Shown piece after piece: positions 19,248 through 33,700 of a stretch of 64,000 nt of DNA (its first letter is position 1; each line of letters opens with the position of its first letter). The stretch covers positions 1 through 64,000 of the forward strand of contig JABJKE010000010.1 of assembly GCA_018660505.1 (NCBI GenBank). The letters run 5' to 3'. A model generated the notes under the pieces. That model was not told the origin of the DNA. It saw nothing but the letters and a program-made list of their open reading frames with translations, and made no database searches. Both the position numbers and the translations under genes were made by a program. Source of the DNA: Rhodobiaceae bacterium. GTDB taxonomy: Bacteria; Pseudomonadota; Alphaproteobacteria; RS24.

Positions 19248-19703
19248 ATGAAACTATCGGCGCATTTTATTTTGAGCGAGCTTACCAGATCGCAAACCGC
19301 GGCGCGTTTGGGCCTGGCCAATCAGCCTTCGGCGAGCCAAATAGCGGCGTTGAAAAACCTATGTGAACACGTATTGGAGCCCGTGCGGGGGCATTTCCAA
19401 ACGCCAATACATCCTTCCAGCGGCTATCGATCTCCGGCGTTAAATGCGGCCATTGGCGGCAGTGCCAATAGCCAGCATTGCGGGGGCGAGGCTGTCGACT
19501 TTGCCATCGCTGGCGTGGACCACCGAAACGTCGTCGCTTGGATAGAGAAAAACATCCCCTTTGATCAACTTATTTTAGAATTTCCACAGGCAGAAGACGT
19601 GAACGCGGGCTGGGTGCATGTCTCGCTGGTGACGGGGCATAATCGTAGGCAGAGCCTCACAAAAACCAGAAATGGCGTATTTGTGGGATTTTCGGCGTTC
19701 TGA
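19248..19703 (+). CDS. M15-family peptidase, D-Ala-D-Ala carboxypeptidase-like
   Basis: A 151-residue protein of the peptidase M15A type, zinc enzymes that cut D-Ala-containing peptide bonds in peptidoglycan. It shows SGYRSPALNAAIGG, the zinc-ligand motif SQHCGGEAVDF (His and Asp) and WVHVS with the third histidine. No signal peptide is evident, as in phage-type endolysins of this family; a muralytic role is likely but the substrate is not certain. It stands alone between the ftsZ terminator and lpxC, on the same strand. No strong ribosome binding site precedes the ATG. Confidence 0.82.
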   Translation: MKLSAHFILSELTRSQTAARLGLANQPSASQIAALKNLCEHVLEPVRGHFQTPIHPSSGYRSPALNAAIGGSANSQHCGGEAVDFAIAGVDHRNVVAWIEKNIPFDQLILEFPQAEDVNAGWVHVSLVTGHNRRQSLTKTRNGVFVGFSAF

Positions 19704-19729
19704 CTATGTTCTAACTATGTTGCAAAAGG

Positions 19730-19757
19730 TTACAGCCATGTAACAAAGGGCAATAAT
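19730..19757 (+). promoter_or_regulatory. putative lpxC promoter
   Basis: TTACAG at 19730-19735 and AATAAT at 19752-19757 with a 16-base spacer resemble a housekeeping promoter. They sit about 85 bases before the lpxC start in the only non-coding stretch ahead of it. Assigned by eye only. Confidence 0.33.
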
Positions 19758-19841
19758 CTGTTAATTGAGGTGCCCCAGCGGCTTGGGTAGAACACACTCA
19801 TAGAAGTCTCACCTCCGTGAGGCGCATATGAGGAAACCCCG

Positions 19842-20819
19842 ATGGCCGCACCCGCCAGCATAGCAGAGATGAACGCGCAATTTAGCGCCGTGTCTCCGGC
19901 TGCCTTGCCAGCTGCGGCGCGCATGGGGATTTGGCAAACCACATTGCGCGGGGACGCCAGCCTATCGGGCATTGGCTTGCATTCTGGCAAAACCGTTACC
20001 TTACGTATTCGTCCAGCCGCTGCCGATACTGGCATTGTGTTTATGCGCACCGATATTGAAACACCAGAAGAAGCGATTATCCCAGCGCTTTGCGCCAGTG
20101 TTTGCGAAGTGACTTTATCGTCTAAAATCGGCAATCGCTTTGGCCATGTTGTCGGCACGGTAGAACATCTGATGGCCGCTTTGGCGGGCCTGCGGGTGGA
20201 TAATGCGATTGTAGAAATTGACGCGCCAGAAGTGCCTATCATGGACGGCAGCGCCAAGCCTTTCGTGGCGATGATTCAACAAGCTGGCTTGCGCGAGCTG
20301 GGCGTATCGCGCCGCGTGGTTCGGATTAAAAAACCTGTTCGGGTTGGCAATGGCGACAGCTATTGCGAATTAGTGCCCGACGACGAAAGCGTGTTTGAAG
20401 CCGAGATTGATTTTGAAAGCGGCGCCATTGGTCGCCAGTCTTATGCGCTAAAATTGGACGATGGAAACTTCGATACCGATGTGGTGAGCGCACGCACGTT
20501 CTGCATGTTGCAGCAAGTGGAAGCCATGCATAAAGCTGGCTTGGCGCTGGGCGGCTCGGTCGAAAACGCGATTGTGGTCGATGGCGACACGGTGATGAAC
20601 GAAGAAGGCTTGCGCTCAGAGCGTGAATTTGTTCAGCACAAACTCCTCGATGCGATTGGTGATTTATATCTCATGGGGCTGCATTTGATTGGTCGCTATC
20701 GTGGCTATAAGTCTGGCCATGCGCTGCACAATGATTTGCTGAACGCTCTGTTTCAAGAAGATGACGCCTTTGAGTTGGTCAATCTAGCCGACGGCGAAAC
20801 CATTCTTGCGGCTGAATAA
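19842..20819 (+). CDS. lpxC: UDP-3-O-acyl-N-acetylglucosamine deacetylase LpxC
   Basis: LpxC performs the committed, zinc-dependent deacetylation step of lipid A synthesis, so this organism makes lipopolysaccharide. The 325-residue protein contains GTVEHLMAALAGL (zinc histidine H109), PIMDGSAKPFV, HKLLDAIGDLYL with further zinc ligands and SGHALHN with the catalytic histidine. The start at 19842 has GAGGAAA upstream; the first 27 residues extend beyond the conserved GIWQTTL start of the fold, so initiation at the internal ATG at 19923 is possible. lpxC directly after ftsZ is a widespread arrangement. Confidence 0.95.
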   Translation: MAAPASIAEMNAQFSAVSPAALPAAARMGIWQTTLRGDASLSGIGLHSGKTVTLRIRPAAADTGIVFMRTDIETPEEAIIPALCASVCEVTLSSKIGNRFGHVVGTVEHLMAALAGLRVDNAIVEIDAPEVPIMDGSAKPFVAMIQQAGLRELGVSRRVVRIKKPVRVGNGDSYCELVPDDESVFEAEIDFESGAIGRQSYALKLDDGNFDTDVVSARTFCMLQQVEAMHKAGLALGGSVENAIVVDGDTVMNEEGLRSEREFVQHKLLDAIGDLYLMGLHLIGRYRGYKSGHALHNDLLNALFQEDDAFELVNLADGETILAAE

Positions 20820-20867
20820 GCCCTTTTTTACCCGATTTTAAAACCGATTTAGCGCTTTGACGCTGGC

Positions 20868-20896
20868 TTGTGCTGGCGCAATGCAGTAAATATACA
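20868..20896 (+). promoter_or_regulatory. putative bamD promoter
   Basis: TTGTGC at 20868-20873 and TATACA at 20891-20896 with a 17-base spacer look like a housekeeping promoter, 22 bases before the bamD start codon. This would give a short leader. Assigned by eye. Confidence 0.42.
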
Positions 20897-20918
20897 AGCT
20901 CAACTTGGGAATCGCTAA

Positions 20919-21731
20919 ATGCGCTGGAAACATAGTTTTATTACTGCTTGGGTCGCTGTCACATTGTCGGCGTGCGGTGGGGCAAAAGATATCGCGTCGC
21001 TCTACGTAGAGCGTCCGGTCGAGGTGATTTACAATAATGCCCATGAGGAGCTGGCGCGCGGAAATTATATTCTGGCGACGCAAGAGTTCGACGAAGTCGA
21101 GCGCCAACACCCTTATTCTTTATGGGCGCGCCGCGCTTTGGTGATGTCGGCCTATACTTATTATTTGCAAAATAAATACGATGAATCGATTGCCACAGCG
21201 CAGCGGTTTCTGGCTCTCTATCCGGGCAATAAACAAGCGCCTTACGCTTATTATCTGATGGCGATGTGCCAATATGAACGCATCTCGGATATTAAATTAG
21301 ACCAACGCACCACCGAGCTGGCGCAATATGCTTTGGGCGAAGTCATTCGCCGCTATCCAGATACAGATTACGCAAGAGATGCGGTTTTAAAGCTCGATTT
21401 AACGCGCGATAATTTGGCTGGCAAAGAGATGGATGTCGGTCGCTTCTACCAAAAACGGGGCGATTATATTGCTGCCGCCACGCGGTTTCGCAACGTCATT
21501 GAAGCCTATAGCCGCACCAGCCATGTGCCCGAAGCCTTGCACCGCATAACCGAGACGTTTTTGCTGTTGGGCGTGCCCGAGGAAGCGCAAAATGCCGCCG
21601 CCGTATTGGGCTATAATTACCCGTCGAGCCCATGGTATCGATATAGTTACCGTATTCTTCGGCAGCGAGACTTAGAGCCAGTTAAGGACGAGACCTCCTG
21701 GATTAGTCGAGCCCTTAGCACCGTATTTTAG
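20919..21731 (+). CDS. bamD: outer membrane protein assembly lipoprotein BamD
   Basis: BamD is the essential lipoprotein of the BAM complex that inserts beta-barrel proteins in the outer membrane. The 270-residue product has a lipoprotein signal with the lipobox LSAC (Cys19) and tetratricopeptide-like helical repeats across its length, with the family segments RPVEVIYNNAHEEL, YATQEFDEVERQHPYS-like and YPGNKQAPYAYYLMAMCQYE. Size and order next to lpxC and recN are typical of Alphaproteobacteria. recN follows after 8 bases. Confidence 0.95.
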   Translation: MRWKHSFITAWVAVTLSACGGAKDIASLYVERPVEVIYNNAHEELARGNYILATQEFDEVERQHPYSLWARRALVMSAYTYYLQNKYDESIATAQRFLALYPGNKQAPYAYYLMAMCQYERISDIKLDQRTTELAQYALGEVIRRYPDTDYARDAVLKLDLTRDNLAGKEMDVGRFYQKRGDYIAAATRFRNVIEAYSRTSHVPEALHRITETFLLLGVPEEAQNAAAVLGYNYPSSPWYRYSYRILRQRDLEPVKDETSWISRALSTVF

Positions 21732-21739
21732 GGGCGACT

Positions 21740-25527
<3,788 letters not shown>

Positions 25528-25536
25528 GCGCGGGGC

Positions 25537-27354
25537 TTACAGCGGTTTACAATTGGCTTTCAGCCAGCTGCGCGTCGCCTTATCGACTTTCGAGGAAAGC
25601 GTTTTTTCCACCCGCGCGTGATAGGCGTTCAGCCAAGTCACCTCCGCTGGGCTCAGCATGGTTTTATCGATGAGGCGTCGGTCGATGGGGGCCAGCGTCA
25701 GGGTTTCAAATTCCAACATAGCGCGTCTGCCTTTGGCGGTTTTGGCCGGGCGCACATATTGCAGGTTTTCAATACGAATACCGAATTTACCGGCCGCATA
25801 ATACCCCGGCTCATTGGAGACAATCATGCCGTCTTGCAAAGCCACCAGCCCACCTTTGGAAATCCGTTGCGGGCCTTCATGCACCGATAGATAGCTGCCG
25901 ACGCCATGGCCGGTTCCATGGTCGAAATCTTGGCCCACGTCCCAAAGCGGCGCGCGCGCCAATGTGTCGAGCTGCATACCATTGGTGCCTTGGGGAAAGC
26001 GGACGGCGGCCAAGGCAATATGGCCGCGCAAAACCCGCGTAAAGGCCTCAATGGCCCCTTTGGGCGGCGTGGCTTTTTTGCCCTTGGGGGCATCGATGAA
26101 AACCGTGCGCGTCACATCGGTCGTGCCTTTTTGATATTGTCCGCCGCTATCGATTAAAAACAAATCGCCAGATTTCAAAAGCCGATTGGTTTTCTCCGTC
26201 ACACGATAATGAACAATGGCGCCATGCGGGCCAGCGCCAGCGATGGTATCAAAGCTCAAATCTAGCAATTTTCCGGTGGCGGCGCGATAGGCCTCGGCTT
26301 TTTTGGCGGCATCGATTTCGCTCAATTTTCCAGCGCGGCTGTTTTTATCGAGCCAAGCGAGAAAATTACATAAAGCCGTGCCATCCATAATATGTGCTTC
26401 GGTGGTGGCTTTTATTTCGGCTTCGGTTTTATTGGCCTTGGGCAAAGCGCATGGGTCGGGCTGGCGATGAATATTGGCATGGACCAATTGCGCGCCAAAC
26501 CAAGCGGGCGTGTGGCTCGGGTCATAGGCGAGGCTTTCGGCCTTTATCGCGTTCAGGGTTTTGGCCAGTTTCTCTGGCGCGAGCAAACGCAAGCCCCTGC
26601 CAATATGTTGGCGCACGGCTTGGCTCACGCGGGCGCTGTCGATAAACCAATCGAAGCTGGCGTTTTTATTCAAAATACCAAAGGACAGGGCAAAAGGCGT
26701 ATGCGGCACATCGCTGGCGCGGCAATTAAGCAGCCAAGCGATGTTCTCGGGCTGCGCGATAAGCAGCCGATCAAGGCCAGCGGCTTTCATTTGCTGCGCC
26801 AAAACCTTGCGCTTGTCTAACGACGGTACCCCCGCCAATTTATCCGGATGCGCCCGAACGAGCGTTTGCGGCAGGGCGGGGCGGTCTTGCCAAATCGCAT
26901 CCAGCGGATTGTCCTCGACAAACACCAGACGCGCGCCTTTTGCGGCCAGCCGATCGCGATAGGCCTGCACGGCCGCCTCGCTGTGCAATTTAGGGTCGAT
27001 GCCAATATCAAAACCGGGCTTGGCTTGGGCAGCCAGCCATTGGCTGGGCGGGTTCTGCATGAGGTTGAGAATATCAAAAACTCGCTTGTCGACTTGCTGC
27101 GGCGCTTGCAAAATATAGCGTCCGTCAACGAAGACGGCGGCTTTTTTGGCCAAGACAATCGCCGTCCCCGCCGAGCCGCCAAAGCCGGTTAAATATTTTA
27201 ATCGCTCATTGGCCTCTGGCACATATTCGCCTTGAAACTCATCTTCGCGCGGCACAATAAAGCCGTCGAGTTTGCGCGCGGTCAATTGCGCGCGCAGCTG
27301 TTTTAAGGTTTGGGGGTTGCCGCCGAAATCATCATCATCAAAATTTTGAAACAT
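25537..27354 (-). CDS. pepP: Xaa-Pro aminopeptidase (M24B family)
   Basis: A 605-residue dimetal aminopeptidase that removes an N-terminal residue preceding proline. It has two creatinase-like N-terminal domains and a C-terminal pita-bread fold with the metal ligands visible in DSGGQYQKGTTDVTRT (two Asp), GTGHGVGSYLSVHEGP (His), SNEPGYY (Glu) and ENLQYV (Glu). The length fits the large, three-domain aminopeptidase P type. I chose the ATG at 27354; a GTG two codons earlier (27360) is an alternative. It follows prmA by less than 10 bases. The symbol pepP is used in the loose sense. Confidence 0.92.
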   Translation of the reverse strand: MFQNFDDDDFGGNPQTLKQLRAQLTARKLDGFIVPREDEFQGEYVPEANERLKYLTGFGGSAGTAIVLAKKAAVFVDGRYILQAPQQVDKRVFDILNLMQNPPSQWLAAQAKPGFDIGIDPKLHSEAAVQAYRDRLAAKGARLVFVEDNPLDAIWQDRPALPQTLVRAHPDKLAGVPSLDKRKVLAQQMKAAGLDRLLIAQPENIAWLLNCRASDVPHTPFALSFGILNKNASFDWFIDSARVSQAVRQHIGRGLRLLAPEKLAKTLNAIKAESLAYDPSHTPAWFGAQLVHANIHRQPDPCALPKANKTEAEIKATTEAHIMDGTALCNFLAWLDKNSRAGKLSEIDAAKKAEAYRAATGKLLDLSFDTIAGAGPHGAIVHYRVTEKTNRLLKSGDLFLIDSGGQYQKGTTDVTRTVFIDAPKGKKATPPKGAIEAFTRVLRGHIALAAVRFPQGTNGMQLDTLARAPLWDVGQDFDHGTGHGVGSYLSVHEGPQRISKGGLVALQDGMIVSNEPGYYAAGKFGIRIENLQYVRPAKTAKGRRAMLEFETLTLAPIDRRLIDKTMLSPAEVTWLNAYHARVEKTLSSKVDKATRSWLKANCKPL

Positions 27355-27363
27355 GCTCACACT

Positions 27364-28224
27364 CTAACGCTTTAGGCACAGGCTCGTCCATGCACCAATT
27401 ATCTTTTGGCTCTCGACCCGAAAGCCAGCCGCGCGACAGCGGGCCTTCACGCGCCGCGCTTGTTCGTTTAAGAGGCCCGATAAAATGACCCGGCCCGTAG
27501 CGCTTACATGGGCTTCAAAATCAGCCGCCAAATGCACCAAAGGCCCGGCCATAATATTGGCAAATATCACATCGAAACGGCGCCCCTGATAGGCTTTGTG
27601 CTGCATGCCCAAGGCGGTAAAGGCGCGTATTTGGGGCGCGACGCGATTAAGCGCCAGATTGCTTCGGGTGACGCGCACCGCCACCGGGTCATTATCGCTG
27701 GCCAAAATCGTGTCGCTCGAGCCGCATAATTTCGCTGCCGCAATGGCCAAAGTGCCCGAGCCACATCCGATATCAGCGATGGTGTGCGGCGTATAGCGTT
27801 TTAACAGCTCGACGAATAAATAAAGGCACCCCTGGGTGGTGCCATGATGGCCAGAGCCGAAAGCTTGGCCAGCCTGCATTTCGATATTGCGCCAATGGCC
27901 GTCGCGCGGGCGGTCATGGCTGCCATGTAAATATAATGGCGCAATGGCGATGGGCGGCAGGTTCTGTTGATTTTGCGACACCCAATCGCGGGGCGGCACG
28001 GGCGCTAATGTGGCCACCGCATCCTCGGGTAGCTGCAAGCTGGAGAGGTCTGGCTTGCCCTCAAAATAAACCCCGAACCGCCAATCGCCCTCGATATCGT
28101 CTTGGGTAAGCAGCGGATTGTCTATTTTCTCAGAGGCCCAAGTGGTGGCGCCAAACAGCTCCAGCGCCGCTTCGGCTTGCTGCATGTGGGCGGTGATAAA
28201 ATCGAGTTTCCAAACGGCGCTCAT
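27364..28224 (-). CDS. prmA: ribosomal protein L11 methyltransferase
   Basis: PrmA trimethylates ribosomal protein L11 with S-adenosylmethionine. The 286-residue protein has the SAM motif IADIGCGSGTLAIAAAKL, ASDNDPVAV, and IFANIMAGPL which contains the substrate-side N-x-x-x-P-like motif, plus FGSGHHGTTQ just before the methyltransferase core. The N-terminal L11-recognition domain is present. It lies between the uvrD-type helicase and the aminopeptidase on the minus strand, with short gaps suggesting one transcript. Confidence 0.93.
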   Translation of the reverse strand: MSAVWKLDFITAHMQQAEAALELFGATTWASEKIDNPLLTQDDIEGDWRFGVYFEGKPDLSSLQLPEDAVATLAPVPPRDWVSQNQQNLPPIAIAPLYLHGSHDRPRDGHWRNIEMQAGQAFGSGHHGTTQGCLYLFVELLKRYTPHTIADIGCGSGTLAIAAAKLCGSSDTILASDNDPVAVRVTRSNLALNRVAPQIRAFTALGMQHKAYQGRRFDVIFANIMAGPLVHLAADFEAHVSATGRVILSGLLNEQARRVKARCRAAGFRVESQKIIGAWTSLCLKR

Positions 28225-28233
28225 AGCCTAGCG

Positions 28234-30630
28234 CTAGGGCTTCTCGACGTAACTGTCGAGAACTTTTTTGGTTCCCGCTTTTTCAAATGCCACGGTGAGC
28301 TTATTGCCCTCAATGTTTTGAATGCGTCCATAGCCAAACTTCTGGTGAAAAATCCGGTCGCCGCGCGCATGCTCGCTATCCGATAGGGTGGAGGGGGTGC
28401 TCTCCCCACGACCTTGTAGGGTGGCGCCGGCATATTTTTGTTTCTGGGCCGCTTTATAAGATTGGGCGCGTTGCCAGCCCGGACTATTATAGGTCGAGCC
28501 CGAAAAATCATTGGCGAAACGGCTTTGCGTGCCCAGGCCAGCGCCATCATGGCTATTCTCGGCCACCTCAACATGGTCCATCGGCAATTCGTCGATAAAG
28601 CGCGACGGCAGCGCCGAATTCCATTGGCCATGCGTGCGACGATTGCCAGCAAAGGAAATTGTGGCGCGAATTTTAGCCCGCGTGATCCCGACGTAAGCCA
28701 AACGGCGTTCTTCTTCCAGCCCCTTATCGCCGCTCTCGTCGAGGCTGCGTTGATGGGGAAATAAGCCTTCTTCCCAGCCCGGCAGAAACACGGTTTCAAA
28801 CTCAAGGCCTTTGGCGGCGTGCAAAGTCATGATGGAGACTTTATCCTCATTGTCATTGGTGGCGGCTTCCATCACCAGCGAGATATGCTCGAGATAGCCG
28901 GTCAGCGTTTCAAACTCTTCCATAGAGCGGACTAATTCTTTGAGGTTTTCCAATTTGCCGGGGGCTTCGGGCGATTTATCGGCCTGCCACATGGCGGTAT
29001 AGCCGCTCTCATCAAGAATTAATTCAGATAATTCCGTATGGGTCATCGTGTCGACCAGCGAGCGCCAATGGGTGACCGCGCGCACAAAGCCAGACAGGGC
29101 GCGCCGTGCCGCGGGTTTTAGCTCTTCCGTGTCGATAATATCTTCGGCGGCGCGAAACATCGAGCGGTTTTGCTTGCGCGCGACAAGGCGCAGCGTTTGC
29201 AAAGCCACTTTGCCCAACCCCCGACGCGGCTTATTGCAAATCCGCTCGAAAGCGAGGTCATCATCGGGTTGGGCGATGAGGCGCAAATAGGCATTGGCGT
29301 CGCGAATTTCAGCGCGTTCATAAAACCGCGGCCCGCCGATAACCCGATAGGGAATGCCCAGCGATAAAAACCGATCTTCAAACTCCCGCATTTGAAAACT
29401 GGCCCGCACCAGCACCGCCATCTCGTTGAGGTTTTGGCCTTTGCGTTGATGGTTTTCAATGTCGTCGGCGGTTTGGCGAGCTTCTTCTTCGCCGTCCCAA
29501 GTGCCGCGAACTTTTACTTTCTCGCCGTCTTCATTGCTGTCGGTCCACAAGGTTTTGCCCAAGCGACCTTCGTTCTTTTTAATCAAGCCAGAGGCGGCGG
29601 CCAAAATATTGCCCGTCGAGCGATAATTGCGCTCCAGCTTAATCACGCCGGCGCCCGGAAAATCCTTGTCAAAGCGCAGAATATTGTCGACTTCGGCGCC
29701 GCGCCAACCGTAAATCGATTGGTCGTCATCGCCCACGCAGCAAAGATTATTATGGCCTTGCGCCAGCAAGCGCAACCAGAGGTATTGCACGGCATTGGTA
29801 TCTTGGTATTCATCCACCAGAATATGTTTGAAGCGTTGCTGATACTCGACCAGAACCGCATCATTCTCGCGGAAGAGGCGCAGGCATTCCAATAGAAGAT
29901 CGCCAAAATCAGCGGCGTTGAGCACTTTCAACCGAGCTTGATATTGCGCGTAAATCTTGCCGCCTTGGCCATTGGCAAAAAACCCGCTTTCGCCTTGCGG
30001 CACGTTTTCGGGCAACCAGCCACGGTTTTTCCAACGGTCGATGAGCATCGCCATCTGCCGCGCGGGCCAGCGTTTATCATCAATATTCTCGGCCTGAATA
30101 AGTTGTTTCAGCAGGCGAATTTGGTCGTCTGTATCGAGAATGGTGAAATCGGGGCGCAGCTGCACCAGCTCGGCATGGCGGCGCATGATTTTGGCTGACA
30201 AAGAGTGAAACGTGCCCAGCCAAGGCATCCCCTCGACGGTTTCTCCCAGCATATTGCCAATCCGGTCTTTCATCTCGCGCGCCGCTTTATTGGTAAAGGT
30301 CACGGCTAGAATTTGGCTCGGCCAAGCCTGTTGGGTGGCAATTTTATAGGCGATGCGCGTCGTTAGCGCGCGGGTTTTGCCGGTGCCGGCCCCTGCCAAT
30401 AAAAGCAGCGGTCCATCGGGGGCGGTAACGGCTTGGCGTTGCTCGTCGTTCAAGCCTTCCAGCAGCGGCTCAATGCGCGGGGCCGAGGCGGCTTGGGCGG
30501 CACGCTGCGACACGCTCAAGCCTTGCGGCGGCTCGGGCGTTTGCGGGCGATTGCCTGCCAGGGGCTCAGAATTTTGCGAGGCCACGGGGGCCTGCGTATC
30601 ATCGCCCAAATCGAACGGATCACTTTCCAT
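28234..30630 (-). CDS. uvrD: UvrD/PcrA-type superfamily 1 DNA helicase
   Basis: A 798-residue 3'-5' DNA helicase for excision repair and clearing of recombination intermediates. It shows Walker A GAGTGKT at residues 80-86, TFTNKAAREMK, the Walker B motif VDEYQDTN, GDDDQSIYGWRGA, LERNYRST, VSIMTLHAAKGLEFE and RRLAYVGITRA, that is, the complete set of SF1A motifs in order. An N-terminal extension of about 55 residues precedes the helicase core and the C-terminus has the Tudor-like FHQKFGYGRIQNIEGNKL segment found in UvrD/PcrA. Whether uvrD or pcrA is the better name cannot be decided by eye. Confidence 0.95.
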   Translation of the reverse strand: MESDPFDLGDDTQAPVASQNSEPLAGNRPQTPEPPQGLSVSQRAAQAASAPRIEPLLEGLNDEQRQAVTAPDGPLLLLAGAGTGKTRALTTRIAYKIATQQAWPSQILAVTFTNKAAREMKDRIGNMLGETVEGMPWLGTFHSLSAKIMRRHAELVQLRPDFTILDTDDQIRLLKQLIQAENIDDKRWPARQMAMLIDRWKNRGWLPENVPQGESGFFANGQGGKIYAQYQARLKVLNAADFGDLLLECLRLFRENDAVLVEYQQRFKHILVDEYQDTNAVQYLWLRLLAQGHNNLCCVGDDDQSIYGWRGAEVDNILRFDKDFPGAGVIKLERNYRSTGNILAAASGLIKKNEGRLGKTLWTDSNEDGEKVKVRGTWDGEEEARQTADDIENHQRKGQNLNEMAVLVRASFQMREFEDRFLSLGIPYRVIGGPRFYERAEIRDANAYLRLIAQPDDDLAFERICNKPRRGLGKVALQTLRLVARKQNRSMFRAAEDIIDTEELKPAARRALSGFVRAVTHWRSLVDTMTHTELSELILDESGYTAMWQADKSPEAPGKLENLKELVRSMEEFETLTGYLEHISLVMEAATNDNEDKVSIMTLHAAKGLEFETVFLPGWEEGLFPHQRSLDESGDKGLEEERRLAYVGITRAKIRATISFAGNRRTHGQWNSALPSRFIDELPMDHVEVAENSHDGAGLGTQSRFANDFSGSTYNSPGWQRAQSYKAAQKQKYAGATLQGRGESTPSTLSDSEHARGDRIFHQKFGYGRIQNIEGNKLTVAFEKAGTKKVLDSYVEKP

Positions 30631-30697
30631 ATATTTGCCTTAAATTGATTCTGCCACGATAGCATCTGTGGCCCCTCAACCGAATAGGAATTCATAG

Positions 30698-30717
30698 CCA
30701 AGCCAGTGTCGGCTTGG
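30698..30717 (+). other. hairpin in divergent uvrD / asmA-like intergenic region
   Basis: CCAAGCC at 30698-30704 and GGCTTGG at 30711-30717 form a perfect 7-bp stem with a 6-base loop, between the divergent starts of the helicase (minus) and the AsmA-like gene (plus). No T-tract follows. It could be an operator dyad or a leader hairpin; nothing more is seen in this 120-base gap. Confidence 0.35.
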
Positions 30718-30750
30718 TATCGTGAGAGGCTAAAGTCGTGAAGGAACCCC

Positions 30751-33700
30751 ATGCGTTTTCCCGCCATACCTATTTTAATACTTCTGCTGCTGTTTATCAG
30801 CGCGGCCGTGGTGGTGCCCAATAGCTTGCGCTTGGGCGCGGCGACGCAAGATTTACTGTCGACGCTGGCCCAAGAAGCGGGGCTAGAGGTGCGCTTTGAG
30901 CAGGATATAGAGAGCAGTGTGCGGCTGCGCGTGTTGCCGCGTCCGCAATTGATTTTAACCAATTTAACGGTCGCCAATCGTGGCCAAACAGCGGCCCGCG
31001 TGAGCGCCAGACTGCCGCGCCTAATTGTTGATTTAGATATGGGCGCGCTTGTGCAGCGTCGCTTTGAGGCCAAAAGTGTTTGGCTGCTCAACGCCGATAT
31101 TCGAGCGCATATGAGCCAAGCCCCAGAAGATTTTCTAGGCTCCTTGCTGTCCATGTCCCATCCCGGGCTTTATTTTCTGGATAGTCGGGTTGATATATCT
31201 GGTTTAAACGCGCGCGATGTCGCCAAGTCCGTGCAAGCGCCATCGCTCTCTTTGGCTTTGCCGCGCCGCGCCGCTGGTGCTCCATTGAAGCTGTCGATGC
31301 GGCACAAATTAGCCAATAATGAGCTGGCCCGATTTACGCTCTTCTTAACCCAACATGGCCCGCAAAGCCGTTCTCCACGCGTGGAAATATGGTCGGAACT
31401 CGCGCTGGCGGTGAATGAAAAACTATCTTTCGAAGGCTTTGTCTCCCCGCGGGCCAATTGGCGGCTGGACGGGGAGCTCAGCCTGTCCTCCTTCCGCACG
31501 GTGGCCGATCTCTTCGAGCAGCACCTGCCGATAAAAATCTCGCCCGAAGCTAGAGCGGTTTCTTTCTCGGGTCTGGTGCGCGGCGACGCCACGGGCATTC
31601 GCTCGCAAAATCTTGAAATATCGGCGTTGAACACGCTCTTTCAATCGCGCCTTGCCCTTGATTGGCCGCCTCAAAAAGATGAGACGGGGTCCAATCGGCA
31701 AAACCGGCCTTTACTGGTCGGGCGATTATCCACGGGGTCGTTGAATTTAGATGCTTTGCGCGCCGCCCCCCTAAGCGCCTCGTCGCCGCCGATTGCCGAC
31801 CATCTTTGGCGAAGTTTCGCGCCCGATTTGGGCATGGGTCTGCGCCTTGAGGCCAATCAATTCGAGCTTGGCGGTGAAACGGGCAGCGATTTGGTTCTGG
31901 CCTTTGATTGGCGCGGCGAAGAGGTCGACATTGAACGCTTGTCCCTCAACCTGCCTTTTCGCAGCGCGCTTTTGGCGGTGGGCAAGGCGAGCCTTGGCGC
32001 GCCGACGCCGCGTTTTAAGGGTAGTTTTTCGGCGCGCAGCTCCGATGGTCTGGCGGCGATGATTTGGGCGGGAGATCAATTTTCCGCCGATGTATCAGGG
32101 TTTGCCGAGACGGTCGACCCCTCGCGTCTGCAACGGGTGAGCCTTGTTGGCGATGTCGAATGGGGCCCTGAAAATTTGCAGCTCACACAATTTTCGGGCC
32201 GTTTAGAAGACGATCGGGTGTCTGGTAAAATGACCTTAGGTTTGGGGTCGGCGCTCAATGTGAATGCCAATTTAACTTTCTCTCGCCTCGATATGAACGA
32301 TTGGGGCATGGCGGACGGGCAGACCAATCGCGCGCTCAAGCTGGCCTCCGTCTGGCAGCCTCTCAATCGCGCCATGGAAAGCTGGTTGCAAGCGCCAAAT
32401 GCGCAGCGGAAAATCGACCTGAGTTTGGCCACCGACCAGCTATATTCTGGCGCGCAAAGTTTTGGTCCCTTGCAGATGCAAACGCGCATAAGCGACCAAA
32501 CCCTCGACTTGACGTCGGTGCGCTTGGGCGATTTCAATGGCGCCGAGATTATCGCCCAAGGCCGGATGAATTATTCCGCGAGCCAGCCGCATGGCGACAT
32601 CAATGTGCAGTTCCAAAGTATTGGCCTCAGTCAGCTTGCGGCGCCCGGATTGCGGCGCTTCGTTCCGCTTTCTTTTCCGCCCGAAACGCCCATTTCTCTC
32701 ACCGGAAACCTGCGCCTAAGCGCGCCCGACGCCCCAGATTGGCCCGACGTTGAATTTTCTGGCCTTGGCGATATTGGCGATTTGACCGGCCATTTCAATA
32801 TCATCACGCCCTCCCGCTCGATGGACTATGGGGTGTCTGGCAGCACTGTTTTACTGTCGCTCGAAGGGGCGGCCAATGCGGTGGCCCAGACGCTTTCTTT
32901 GCCAAGCCAGTATGACGAGACAGCCGAGGGGCGCGTGCAAATTTCGCTGAACACGCAAAGTGCAGATGTCTCGGCGTTGCGTGCCGACCTGCTGTTGAGC
33001 GACGATAAAGCCCAAGTTTCGGGTCGCTTGCGACCTTCCGCCGATGGCCCTCGCCTCGAGGGGGCGTTGAGTTTCACAACTACCGATGTGGTGCCATTTT
33101 TTGGCCTGGCGCCGGGTGCGCGCAAACTTTCGGCCTCGGCGCGCGGGCAAGTGAATGCCTCGGCGTTGAATATTGGCTTTTCGGGTTTCGAAGGTCTCTT
33201 GGGCGAGGGCAAAATCAAAGCCGATGGGGTTTTGCAGCGCACCGGGCCGATGCCGCAATTGACGGCGGATGTTATATTGGAGGGGTCGGATTTAACTTGG
33301 CTATTGCCAGAGTGGCGGGCCAAAGGGTGGTCGCAAGCAACCCTGGATTGGCCGCTCCTTGGCGCCGCCAATGCCGATATGAACCTGCGGCTGCTGAACA
33401 CAAATTTGGGGCCCGTGCCGATAGACAGTGCGGTGGCACGGCTCAAACTGATTGAAGGTGTGCTGGAAGCACCAGAAATAAAGCTGCAATTGCTCGGTGG
33501 CGAATTGACTGCGAATTTACAAGCCGAAGGAGGCAGTCTCAATCCGTTTTTCAACCTCGATGCGAGCTTCGCTCAAATCCGTCCGCCCAGCTTCGGGGCC
33601 GCCAAGTCTCGAAATAATATCTGGGATGCGCCGCATAATGGCACGCTGGGTTTGCGCGGGCGCGGCACATCTGTCGCCGCCATGATGGGCTCGCTGTCGG